Of a DNA stretch of 64,000 nt, positions 33,468 to 44,200 are shown piece after piece. The position numbers and the translations under genes are program-made. Within the stretch, counting starts at the first letter, position 1. Each line of letters opens with the position of its first letter. Below the pieces are notes generated by a model. It was not told the origin of the DNA. It worked only from the letters and a program-made list of their open reading frames with translations, and made no database searches. The DNA is from Tragulus kanchil (taxonomy: Eukaryota; Chordata; Mammalia; Artiodactyla; Tragulidae). The stretch spans positions 171,707,501 through 171,771,500 of the forward strand of contig JAIOJX010000004.1 of the NCBI GenBank assembly GCA_022376925.1, in the 5' to 3' direction.

Positions 33468-35634
33468 GCAGCAAAAGAAAGAAACAAAGAAACCAGGTCG
33501 TCAAACATCAATCACTGCTGCTTAAGGAAACCCAGACATCTCAAGTTAATGAACTGAGCACTTTTCTCTGAAGGGGAGCACGCGGGAGTCTGGGCTCACT
33601 GAAGTCACACCCCCGAGCTGCACCGTAACTTCCCGGGGCCGCGTCCTCCCTCGTCTCCATCCTGAATCCGCTCGGCATGCTGCGGGTCGGGAGGCGGGGC
33701 CGCTGCGGCGGGCGGCTCGATGGCCGCGGCCTCCTCGCTCCCCGGTCGGGCAGGCGGCATCTCTCCTCCACGCTCTGCTTGACCCAGACCCCCTCCAGTC
33801 CCCTCCCTCCGCCTGGGCTCGGGCTCCCACGTGGCGTCTGCCCACTCCTGCTTCCAAGGGAGCCTGGCGCCCTGGACCTTGAGCCCAGGCCCCTGGCGTG
33901 ACCACTGAGGCTCCCTCCGGCGCTGGCTCCTGTCCAGGCTGAAACCATTGGCACGTTGTACTTTCCTGAAGGTTACTTTCTCCTGCCTCTCCAGAAACCT
34001 TTCCTCTATGGTTTCTCTCCACTGTCGCAGGCATATATCCCTACTGACTGCCACTAGGTACTTATCGATCTCTATCATTGAATAACGACTTTTTAAATCT
34101 AGCTTCAGTTGTGTGGTTTTCAGTTAGACATCACAAACGGGCCTGCATCCGGACTTCGCTGTCCCGCCAAAGGTTTTATATTTTGGATTGGAATTAGTAG
34201 CCAATATTTAAAAACCGTAAGGTTACACACACAAACACACAGCGTGTGTTTCTGGTTTCTCTTGAAAATCCAACAGTCTGAGAGCCGACGGGCCCTGCCA
34301 TTGTCAGCAGGCGGGTGAGTCTGGTGGGCTTCCTCCCCACTGAGCCCTAACGCTGCCCCAGCCACTCTTCCTATACACAAACCCTGCTCTAAACCCAACT
34401 GGGGCTCAAATCAAAATTGCTTAGGAACTTCTGTGCTGGTCCAGTGGCTTAGGCTCCAAGCTCCCAAGGCAGAGGGCCCAGGTTCGATCCCTAGTCAGAG
34501 AAGTAGACCCCACATGCTGCCACTAAGACCTAGCACAGCCATTTTTTTGCTCTAGACTGCAGCAAAAGAAAGAAACAAAGAAACCAGGTCGTCAAACATC
34601 AATCACTGCTGCTTAAGGAAACCCAGACATCTCAAGTTAATGAACTGAGCACTTTTCTCTGAAGGGGAGCACGCGGGAGTCTGGGCTCACTGAAGTCACA
34701 CCCCCGAGCTGCACCGTAACTTCCCGGGGCCGCGTCCTCCCTCGTCTCCATCCTGAATCCGCTCGGCATGCTGCGGGTCGGGAGGCGGGGCCGCTGCGGC
34801 GGGCGGCTCGATGGCCGCGGCCTCCTCGCTCCCCGGTCGGGCAGGCGGCATCTCTCCTCCACGCTCTGCTTGACCCAGACCCCCTCCAGTCCCCTCCCTC
34901 CGCCTGGGCTCGGGCTCCCACGTGGCGTCTGCCCACTCCTGCTTCCAAGGGAGCCTGGCGCCCTGGACCTTGAGCCCAGGCCCCTGGCGTGACCACTGAG
35001 GCTCCCTCCGGCGCTGGCTCCTGTCCAGGCTGAAACCATTGGCACGTTGTACTTTCCTGAAGGTTACTTTCTCCTGCCTCTCCAGAAACCTTTCCTCTAT
35101 GGTTTTCTCTCCACTGTCGCAGGCATATATCCCTACTGACTGCCACTAGGTACTTATCGATCTCTATCATTGAATAACGACTTTTTAAATCTAGCTTCAG
35201 TTGTGTGGTTTTCAGTTAGACATCACAAACGGGCCTGCATCCGGACTTCGCTGTCCCGCCAAAGGTTTTATATTTTGGATTGGAATTAGTAGCCAATATT
35301 TAAAAACCGTAAGGTTACACACACAAACACACAGCGTGTGTTTCTGGTTTCTCTTGAAAATCCAACAGTCTGAGAGCCGACGGGCCCTGCCATTGTCAGC
35401 AGGCGGGTGAGTCTGGTGGGCTTCCTCCCCACTGAGCCCTAACGCTGCCCCAGCCACTCTTCCTATACACAAACCCTGCTCTAAACCCAACTGGGGCTCA
35501 AATCAAAATTGCTTAGGAACTTCTGTGCTGGTCCAGTGGCTTAGGCTCCAAGCTCCCAAGGCAGAGGGCCCAGGTTCGATCCCTAGTCAGAGAAGTAGAC
35601 CCCACATGCTGCCACTAAGACCTAGCACAGCCAT
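33468..35634. repeat. Tandem duplication H (unit 1,091 bp)
   Basis: Copy 1 is 33,468-34,542 and copy 2 is 34,559-35,634, separated by 16 bases rich in T. One T is missing in a T run of copy 1 (near 34,011). Each contains a GC-rich segment and a CHR-like SINE; copy 1 of the SINE is cut before its A-rich tail. Confidence 0.95.
34422..34542 (+). mobile_element. CHR-like SINE (short form)
   Basis: Has CTGGTCCAGTGGCTTAGGCT, a perfect GGTTCGATCCCTAGT B box and CTAAGACCTAGCACAGCC. The A-rich tail is absent here but present in the duplicate at 35,513-35,665, showing that copy 1 of H is cut inside the element. Confidence 0.8.
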
Positions 35635-35697
35635 ATAAATAAATAATAAAGAAATATTTTTAAAAATAAGCCACTCTATTGACTTTCTTGTGCTTGC

Positions 35698-35775
35698 TTT
35701 TTCATTCACTCAGCAAATATTTATTCAAAGTATAGAGTTTGCAGGCTCTGTCTTGGCACCAGGGCCATGAGAAAG
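35698..35775. mobile_element. L2-like fragment
   Basis: TTTTCATTCACTCAGCAAAT followed by ATTTATTCAAAG and a TTGGCACCAGGGCCATGAGA end resembles the 3' end of L2. Confidence 0.45.
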
Positions 35776-36404
35776 ACAAGGCCCGCCTCTCATGTCCCCC
35801 AGCCCCGGCCTGTCACCCCCACGCCTTCCCACAGCCTCGGCCCCCTCCTTCTGGCCACTAGTCATGCAGGTCCAGCAACCTCCCCTGGCCTGAGCTGAGT
35901 TGAGGGCAGAGGGGAGGAACTAGGAAGAAATCTGGATTTCCATTTTGAAAGATCCTGTTGGCTGCTGACGGGTGCTCGACGATCTCCATGTGAGGTGCTG
36001 ATCCTTCTAACAGGTCTGGATGCCTTTGCTAATCTCAGCTCCCCAAACCACAGCGGCTTCCTATCAGGAGTCCCGAGGATAAGACGCAGGACTTGGACGT
36101 TTCCCTAAAGCTGGACTATCTGTCCACATCCCTTGTCCCCTTCACCTGGAATAGCAGCTTGGCGAGCAAATGACCTGTGTGGGGACAGCTGCCTCCCATC
36201 CCGGCCACACAAACAAAGCTCTGAGATTTCATAGCGTCCGAGAACGTGTTTAAAAGGTTCTTATGTGTGTTTGCTTGGTTGCTTGAGGATTTGTTGGATG
36301 TTTCCAGAACACAAATGGATCCTTCAGCACTCTCTGGTTGCTGATGGGGGAGTCTGTCTACAGAAACAGACCATGCCTCTATTTATCTCAGATAAAGCAG
36401 CGCT

Positions 36405-36510
36405 CACACCCCACTGAGCCTCAGGTGCCTTATCTGTCAAATGGGCACAAGTCGCTTTATCTCCAGGGAACGCTGTGAACCGGGACCCCCTACACAGAGC
36501 AGGCTATCGA
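36405..36510 (+). mobile_element. MIR fragment
   Basis: Contains GAGCCTCAGGTGCCTTATCT followed by GTCAAATGGGCACAAGT, the conserved MIR core. Confidence 0.55.
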
Positions 36511-36565
36511 TTAAAGGCAGGCATCGCGGCCCCTGTGGGCTTTGGGACTTTCCTCCGTTTCCTGT

Positions 36566-36784
36566 TGCTGTTGTTAGTCGATCACGTTAGACTCTTTGCT
36601 ACTTAAGAACTGTAGCCCACCCGGCTCCTCTGTCCATGGGATTCTCCAGGCAAGAACACTGGAGTGGGGTGCCGTGCCCTCCTCCAGGGGATCTTCTCGA
36701 CCCAGGAACGGAACCTGTATTTCTGATGTCTCCTGCATGGGTAGGAGGGTTCCTGACCACAAGCGCCACCTGGGAAGCCCCCAC
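36566..36784 (-). mobile_element. Bov-tA SINE, reversed
   Basis: The minus strand reads a complete element, from GGGGCTTCCCAGGTGGCGCTT to the BovB-derived end near 36,570. Confidence 0.85.
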
Positions 36785-38753
36785 GGAGCAACGTAGCGAT
36801 GTGTGTTTTGTAACTTATCAGCTTACCCCACCCTGGGCATTTCCTCCAGGCAGTCAGCCTTGATGGGCAGCAGTCGGCTGGAGGGCAGAGCAGAGAGGGC
36901 GGAGGCGTTGCTGGCAACCGGTGCACGGCCACGGCCGGTGTTCCCTCCCCCCCGGCAGGCTTCTGACGTCAAGCCGGGTGTGGACATGGTGGGAGGAAGC
37001 CTGGGGAGACGAGCAGGCAGTGTTCACAGTCGGTACAGCCAGGGACCTCCAGGACAGAGAGGAAGTAGGTCAGAGGTCAAGGAATGGGACGGTGCCAGAA
37101 GATACAGATGGTGCCAGGTCCCCACTGGTGGCCAGGGCTCTGTGGGCAGGAGAAGCCAGTGGGCCTCTGGCAGGAACGAGCCGGCGGGCGGGACACTCGT
37201 AGGCACTGGGTAGCGATGCTATGGGCGCGGCCCTCGGGGACCAGGGAGCCCACGAGTGAGGTCACCTGGGGAGGCACGGCGCAGGCCAGGGTGTGCTGGC
37301 CAATGCTGGGCAAGACGTCCAGCCTAGACAAGCTGGCCAGTTCGGGCTGTCGGGTAGCTGGGCCACCAGGCAGCAGCCCAGCCTGCAGCCCGGACATGGA
37401 CGGGGCAGGTGGCAGAACAGGGCCTGACCGGTGAGGGCTCCAGACTGCTAAGCTGAGCACGTGTGCTCCGGCCCAGCGGGCTGCCAGGGCTCCTAGAGGC
37501 CCCGCGGGGGGACGGCCAGCTGCGCACCCAGTGGGCCAGTGGCAGGTGCGTCCTGCAGTGCAGCAGGTGGACTGAGGCCACGCACAGGCAGCCCAGGGGA
37601 AGCCCCAGTGGAGGCCCCATTGTCCAGCCCGTTAAAGGAGGAGTTTGGTGGGGCTTCTCGGGCAGACAGGTGGGAAGGGCGTCCCGTCCGGGCCCCGCGC
37701 GGGGAAAGTGAGAGGGGCGGTGCCTGGAAGGCCAGCAGGGAGCCAGGCGCACGTTCTGGGTGCAGAGGCCACACGGCCCCAGCCGTTTGAAGGTCCTCGC
37801 TGCCTGTTCCTCCCATTTGCACTTGTGGGCAGCTCTGAGGCCCGCAGCACGTGGCCCCCAGCAAGGGCCGGCCAGCCTTGCTGAGGGCAAAGCCGCCTCC
37901 TGCCTCCCGTCCCCCAGCGCTGTGTTCAGCCTCTCAGGCTTGGGGCCCGGCCCCCTGCCCAGCCCTCTCCCCACACAGCTCACCTGCAGGAAGCGCGTCT
38001 TCTGAAGCCTTTATTTGGATAGTTTCTCCCCCGGTTTAAGCACAGGGCCCTGCACTGGCCAGGCCTCCCCCAGCCAGACCTAGGACAGCGGCCCCCTGGC
38101 CTGGAGGGCCACAGGAGTGCGTCCCCAGGGCTGCACAAGGGCCCAGCTGGGCGGCTCAGACAGCAGGAGTTCATGTCCTAGTTGCAGTTCAGAGAGGCTG
38201 TGAGTCCAGGATCAAGGTGACAGCTGGGCTGGTTCCTCTGTGGCCTCTCCCAGTGGCTTGCCAGGGCACCCACTGTGGGCGAGCGTCCCGGCCTCGGAGG
38301 GTCCGAGTCTCCACCCTTCAAAGTCACGCTGGGTCGGGGTCTGCCCACAGGCCACGCCGCCCCTCAGTCCTCTCCAGCAAGACTCCAGGTCCGAGCGCAC
38401 TCACGCTCTCGGGCCCTGGGGGCCGGGACGCCAGCATGTGGATTTCAGGGGTCACCACACAGCCCGTGCCAGCCACGAGGGGACCCCTGGCCTGGTCTCG
38501 GAGTGAAGAGGGGGTCTCCGGGGGCCCCACCAGTGTTGTGGAGTTGATGCTGGGGCCTCCCCACAGAGGAGGGGTTGGGGGGGACCTGAGTCCCCTGTGG
38601 GCACCCCCCTGGCTACAGGATTGTATGAGCTGACGCACAGCACTCAAGGACCCTATGTGAGTCGCGGAAGAGGGCAGAAGGGGCCCAGCCCAGGGAGGCC
38701 GCGGGCAGAGCTCTGCAGTGCGGCATCTCTGAGTCCTGCCACAGCTCGTCACG

Positions 38754-39045
38754 GCTGTTGTTGATCCGTTGCTAAGTTGTGTCCAACTCTGTGACCCCAC
38801 AGACTGCAGCACGCCAGGCACCCCTGTCCCCCACTGTCTCCTGGAATTTGCTAAAATCCGTGTCCATTGAGTCGGTGATGCCATCCCACCATCGCATCCT
38901 CTGCGTTCCCTTCTCCTCCTGCCCTCCGTCTTTCCCAGCATCAGGCTCTTTTCCAGTGAGCTGGCTCTTCCCATCAGGGGGCCACAGTAGTGGGCTTCAG
39001 CTCCAGCCTCAGTCCTTCCGGAGAACATTCAGGGTTGATGTCCTG
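38754..39045 (-). mobile_element. BovB LINE 3' fragment, reversed
   Basis: Contains GTTGTGTCCAACTCTGTGAC, TTTCCCAGCATCAGGCTCTT and ACATTCAGGGTTGATGTCCT in the order seen in other BovB copies. Confidence 0.8.
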
Positions 39046-40399
39046 CTTCCTATTCAGGGCGTCCTTGTAATACCACGCCCACCAGGCGGGGCACAAGGTT
39101 TCCAAAGAAGTTTCACATCCACGTTTTTGGAACCTCAGTGACGTGGCCGTGGGAGGGAGCCGGCAGGGCAGGCCCTGCTGCCAGGGGCCCTACTGGGCTG
39201 GGAGCTCAGGTGTGGCTTGCCCAGGGGAGGGGCTGGAACCCACACCCGCCCTCTGCCCTGTCTTGGCTCCTGCCTCCTTGCCCCAGCCTGAGCAGGGGCT
39301 GGCGCCCGCCGGCAGGAGTGAGTCACAGGGAGCTGGCAGGGTAAGACCCGTGCGTGTGGCTCCCTGGTGCCAGGCACGGGCAGCGAGGCTGTGGCCCGCC
39401 CTCCCGCCATCCACTGGAGGGAAGGAAGACAAGACGAAGAGGGAAGAGATGCCAAGCTGGGCCGTGGGGAGGGGGAGGCCGAGGGGGCTTAGGCCCCTGG
39501 AGCCAGATCGGTCCCTTGTGAGCCTGTAGGCAGGTACGTGGCGTCTCTGAATGGCAGCTTCTTCAAGGATGAACCTGGGAAAGGTGCACGCGGGCAAACA
39601 TGTGCATGCCTGTCGCGTGTATGACTATGTTCACGGCTGGGGCCCCAGGGCCAGGCCCGCCCACTGCCCAGGGGGTGGCCATGCGCAGAGCTGGAGCCCT
39701 GCTGGGCTGCGGGGGGGTGGTCAGGGAAGGCCCCCTGCGGAGTCCGGAGGGTGGAGCTGCGCAGGGAGGTGAGGAGGAGAATGGGGCCTGGGTGGGGCCT
39801 CCGGGCTCAGAACAGGGACCCTCTCTCCTTGGCCTGCTTGGAAGGGGCAGGGAAGACTCAGCTGCCCCTCCAGCTTCCTCCCAGGCCCCTAAGATCTCCT
39901 CCTGCAGCAGGCCGGCTGGCCGTGGGAACCCGGGCTCTGGGCCCCCGGCTGCTCTTGGCAGCCCCCAGCCCAGACTCACACTCCAGGCAGCAGCCAGGGG
40001 TGGCTGGGCCCTGGCAGGCCTCCGAGCCACGCCTCTGCCACCTGTGCCCGGGACAGGCCTCCTCGGGCGGGGTCTGTCCTCAGTCTAGGTGCGCGGGTGT
40101 GCCAGGACCCCTGGACCCAGACTGCTCGGTTCAAACGCTGGCTCCACCCCTCCTGCCCAACCCTCTGGGCCCCTTTAGGAATAGGGGGATCCTGGAGCAT
40201 CCCGGGCGGGCATGAGGACGGCCCTATATGCATAAGCTGAGGAGATGGTGTCCACGTCCATGCTGGGGGCTGGAGGGGCCACACCGCCGGGGGTGTCCCC
40301 AGGCCTTCGGGTCTGTTTCCAAGAGGAAAAGATGAGGGCCTAGGATGCGGCCCAATGCACACGGCAAGGCTCCCAGGGTGGCTGCCGGAAGACAGGCGG

Positions 40400-41230
40400 T
40401 TACCCCACGCCCACCCGAAAGCCGGGCCCCGCCCCCCGCCCCCTCAGAACCGCTCCGGCAGCATTTCTGCGCCCCTGCAGGACCCGCCTGCCCCAGGACC
40501 CGCCAGGGAGGCGCTCGTGAGCTCCACGCCCCCGGCCGGCGGCCCGACCCTAGGATCTGCTGCCCGGGGAAGCCGCCGCCTCCCGGCCGCAGCCCACCCC
40601 CGCCCCGGGACGCCGCGGGCGAGCGCCTCCGGCCCGCGCGCTCCGGGACCGCCGGCCCCCTCCCTGCTGCCCCGCCGTCCCCGCGCGGTGCCCGCGGCCG
40701 CCCTGCGTACGGGTGACGCAGCGCCGCCGCCCGCCCCGCGCCCCGCCCGCCCGCGCGCCGCCGCCGCGCCCGGCCGGCTCCGGGGCCGCTAACGGCCCCG
40801 CGCCCCTCGGCGCCCGCCCGGCCGGGCTGCCGGCGCGATGGGGGCGGCGGAGCCGCTGCGCTCGGTGCTGTGGGTGAAGCGGCGGCGCTGCGCCGTGAGC
40901 CTGGACCCCGCGCGGGCGCTGCTGCGCTGGTGGCGGAGCCCCGGGCCCGGAGCCGGCGACCCCGGCGCGGGTGAGTGGCGGCCGGCGCGGCGGGGGCGGG
41001 CGCGGGGCCGGGGGCGCCGACGCCCCGGACCGGGCGCCCGGGCACCTGCGGCCCCGGCGGGACGCGACGCGGCGCGAGCGCGCGGAGGCGGGGAGGCCTG
41101 CGGCCCCGGGGGCGCCCGGAGCGGGCCGCCGCTCGGTGACCAGCCTGGCGGCGCTTGAAGGGCACCGTCCGGGCCGACCGTGAGATCGACGACGGACGGA
41201 TCCGGAGGCAGCGCCGGCTGCCCGCGCTCG
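40400..41230 (+). promoter_or_regulatory. CERK: CpG island promoter of CERK
   Basis: Extremely GC- and CpG-rich DNA with repeated GC-box-like CCGCCC/GCCCCGCC runs surrounds the CERK start codon and the first splice donor. No TATA box is evident. The composition produces spurious open frames such as 40,224-41,402 on the minus strand. The transcription start probably lies 50-200 bases upstream of the ATG at 40,838 but cannot be fixed by eye. Confidence 0.8.
40838..40970 (+). CDS. CERK: CERK coding exon 1
   Basis: The ATG is in a strong context (G at -3 and +4). The 44 codons plus one base read MGAAEPLRSVLWVKRRR and continue to RWWRSPGPGAG, matching the start of human CERK except for a three-residue shortening after the initiator region and scattered substitutions. 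The donor is GTGAGT at 40,971. This exon opens the PH domain, which in the family directs membrane binding and includes a leucine near residue 10 (here Leu7) implicated in activity. Intron 1 is about 13.2 kb. Confidence 0.95.
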
Positions 41231-44200
41231 GTTTCGCTTTAACCCCGGCGCAGAGGCGGTGCCCTCGCGGGGATCCAGAGTGGGTCAGGAGCTCCTGCAG
41301 CCCCGGCGGCAAGGGCTGCCGACCTTCCGTCTGGGATGTGCTCCCTGCGGGTGGGGAGGTGTTGGTGTTTTTGTCGATTTTGGTGCAACAGGCTGGTCGC
41401 ATGACCTGCAGAGGCCTTCGGATTTGGAAAAGTGTGGTTTAAGGAGAAAGGGCAGTCTGCGTCCCCAAGGAGAAGGAGCCCGCCGCACGCGGCTGAGTGG
41501 TCGGGTGGCCGAGGGATGGGCAGGGGCTCATCAAGGAGATGTTATCTGACCCTGGGCAGGGGGAGGATTGCAGGAGGCCTCCCTGGCAGATGAATCCGAG
41601 ACTGGCGAGTGGGTGTTGCCATCACATTGATTTGTCTTTCACAAGCTTTTATGGAGGGCCTGTGGGGCAGGCAGGGCAGAACCCCCGCCCCCGGCCCCGG
41701 CCTCGGCACACACGCGGAGTTTTTGCTGCAGAGGAGCGTTTCCCGGGGGGGAGACCCGGTGGTGGGGAGGAGGACCCACAGGGCGTGTGCGGGGGAGGAG
41801 GGTCGGGGCAGGCCGCTGTGGCGCAGGGCGCCTGGGGATCCTCATCTGCAGGGTGGCCCTGGACCAGAGCCCTGGGGAGCCCTGTGCACACCAGGGAGAG
41901 ACGGTCCAGGCAGGGAGACTGGCCGGAGGTCCGCTCAGTGCGGCGGGAGCCGTGGAGCTGGGAAGGGGACCGGGGCGGCTTGGGTGGCAGGGGCTGCGAT
42001 GGGACCCTGGAGGGCCGCACCCATTTTAACCCGGGCAGAGGGTCTTTGTGGGCCTGGGGGAGAGCGGGCAGAGGAGGGCCAGGGCCTGCAGGTGGAGGCT
42101 GCTGGCCTTGTCCGGGCGGAGGGGTGGCGAGCCGGGCTGGGTCTGTCGGGATGGCCGAGGAGGGCCGGGCGAGCGTGAGCGCCCGCTGCAGGAAGAGCAG
42201 GGATTTCGTTCTCAATGCTGGGGCGCCGGGGCGAGATGGGGAGGTAGGTCAGGCTCCTCGAGTGGACATGCTGAGTTCAGGGTAGCTTTTAGACACCTTG
42301 GGGGTGGTCGGGGCGCTGCAGCGGGTCTGGGAGTGCTCTCTGTCCCCGAGCTTGTGTGGCTCTGCTGGTGAGGGACGGGTGGAACAGAGCTGGCCGGTCA
42401 GCTGGGGCCAAGGTCAGGGTCCTCTCGGCTCTGGGTTTGCGGCCTTGGGGCCACCAGAAGCATGGTTTGCCGGGAGCGTCCCTGTGGCGGGGGGTCTGAG
42501 ACCTCACCCTGCGCCAGCTTTCTGTCGTCCCTTTAGGAAGAAGCATCCCGCCCTGGGTATCGCCTCCGCCTCGGGCCCCGCCCCCCAGGCCCGAGGCCCG
42601 GGACGCTTGGCTGGGCCCCAGGGGCTTCGGAGCTTTCCTGGAGTGTCTCCGCTCAGGGCTGGGGCTGTCTCTTCACGGGCACTCGGGTGCAGTCACCGCC
42701 ACGTGGCCTCGTGTCACAGTCAGACCCGACGCATTCCTGCGGGGCACCTTCTCCTGGGCGTCAGGGACGGAGGGGCTGAGCCGCAGAGAGAGTGTGAGAA
42801 ACCGGCCCGACGGGTGGCTGAGCGGCGTTTGAGGCCTGCCGGGTCCGGCGCCGTCACCGGGCCGGCTGCCGCGGCCTCCCTCCGGCCGCAGTGGCCACGT
42901 GGATGCTGGACGGACCCCACCCGTCTGGGGTGTCTGGGTGAGGGACTCTCCTTGCTTGCTTTCGGTGCTGGCGTCCTCAGCCAGCTGCCATTATGGTTTC
43001 CGGCCCCCAGATTCCGGGCTTTGTGCCGTGTACTTGGGGTCGGCTTGCCTTTCCAGGCTCCTCCACTTGCCCAGTGGCCGCCCTCTTTTCCTGGAACTCT
43101 CCCAGACCGGGAAGGCCCTCTCACACAGCACAGGTTCATCTAGAGCTTTCCTGCCCCTCACCACCCGCGGAAGCGCTGGCGGAGCCAGGCCGAGGGAGCC
43201 GCCTCCGTGGCTGAGGGCGGACGGGAGGGCGGCGGGGCCAGCTCAGGGGATGCGCACAGAGCAGCCATGCCGGCCCGCCGCCGGCCCAGGTGTGGCCACA
43301 GACCGTGGCCCGGTGGGGAAGGCGGGGAGGGGGAGGGCTGTGCAAAAGCAGGCCGCTGGAATTGAGATCACCTCCGAGGAGGGACCGAGGAGGGGCTGGA
43401 GCGGGGCCACCGCGGGCACCGGGCACAGCTGCTGGGTTCCCCCGAGCGAGGCTCCTGTTTTCAGACAGGAGAAACAGAAGCTGTGAATGGATGCCGCGGC
43501 TTGTGTGCAGCGTGCAAAAGGGAGCTGGCTGTTAATCCGGGTCTGGGCTTCGTCCTGGGGCGGGCGGCGTGGGCTCAGCCCCTGGGAGAGCAAAGGTCGG
43601 ACCAGGAATTCTGGACCCCTGAGGGCTGCTCTTAAGAAAACTGTCAGGCTCTGGGGCGCTCGCCTGCCTGGTCGGAAGTGGGGCAGATTGAAAACAGGAA
43701 GCCGGGACCAGCCTTCTCACGGTGGGTCGGGCTAGTTGAATACAGACTGAAACTGTATCTGAGTTGTACCCGGGGCTGCTGGAAAACGCACTGGGAGAGA
43801 TTCTGAGACTCTGAATGTGATCCCTTAGGGCTGGGGCCGGAGGCGCACGCGTGCATGCGTGTGTGTGTGTGTGCATGTGTGTGTGTGTGTGTGAGAGAGA
43901 GACACGGCCCGGGTGGGGTGGGCCGGTGCCCAGGCTCCACCTTCCCCCAGCAGTCCCCCTCCCACCCGCGATGCCCGGGTGCCTCCAGCACCCCTGCGCC
44001 AGGCCCAGGAAGACGTAGGCAAGTCATAGTTCGTTAAAATGATTTTTTTTTCTGCTTATAAAAGTAACTCGAGTTGGTTTAATAAAATCTAGAAAACACA
44101 GAAAAGCACATGAGGAAAAAAAAGTTCATTCTTCGTGTTAACCTTCAGCAGTCAATGCTGTGTGGTATTTGGGTCTATGTGAGCCTGCACGTTACTGCTG

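Larger units (their letters stand above)
12190..40400. other. TBC1D22A-CERK intergenic region
   Basis: About 28 kb without a recognisable protein-coding exon on either strand. It holds L1, BovB, CHR and Bov-tA insertions and six of the tandem duplications (C-H). The parts between named repeats (for example 12,480-14,300, 24,600-28,100, 35,780-36,560 and 39,050-40,400) are GC rich in places but show no conserved protein segment, RNA gene or array that I recognise. Much of the apparent length is duplicated sequence. Confidence 0.6.

Noticed and set aside
34422..34542. tRNA gene suggested by a perfect GGTTCGATCC B box
   Set aside because: It is the tRNA-derived head of a CHR-like SINE; no full cloverleaf or terminator is present.
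40224..41402. 392-aa open frame on the minus strand across the CERK promoter
   Set aside because: It is antisense to CERK exon 1 in a CpG island, is dominated by Arg, Pro, Gly and Ala, and has no recognisable domain; stop codons are simply rare in such DNA.
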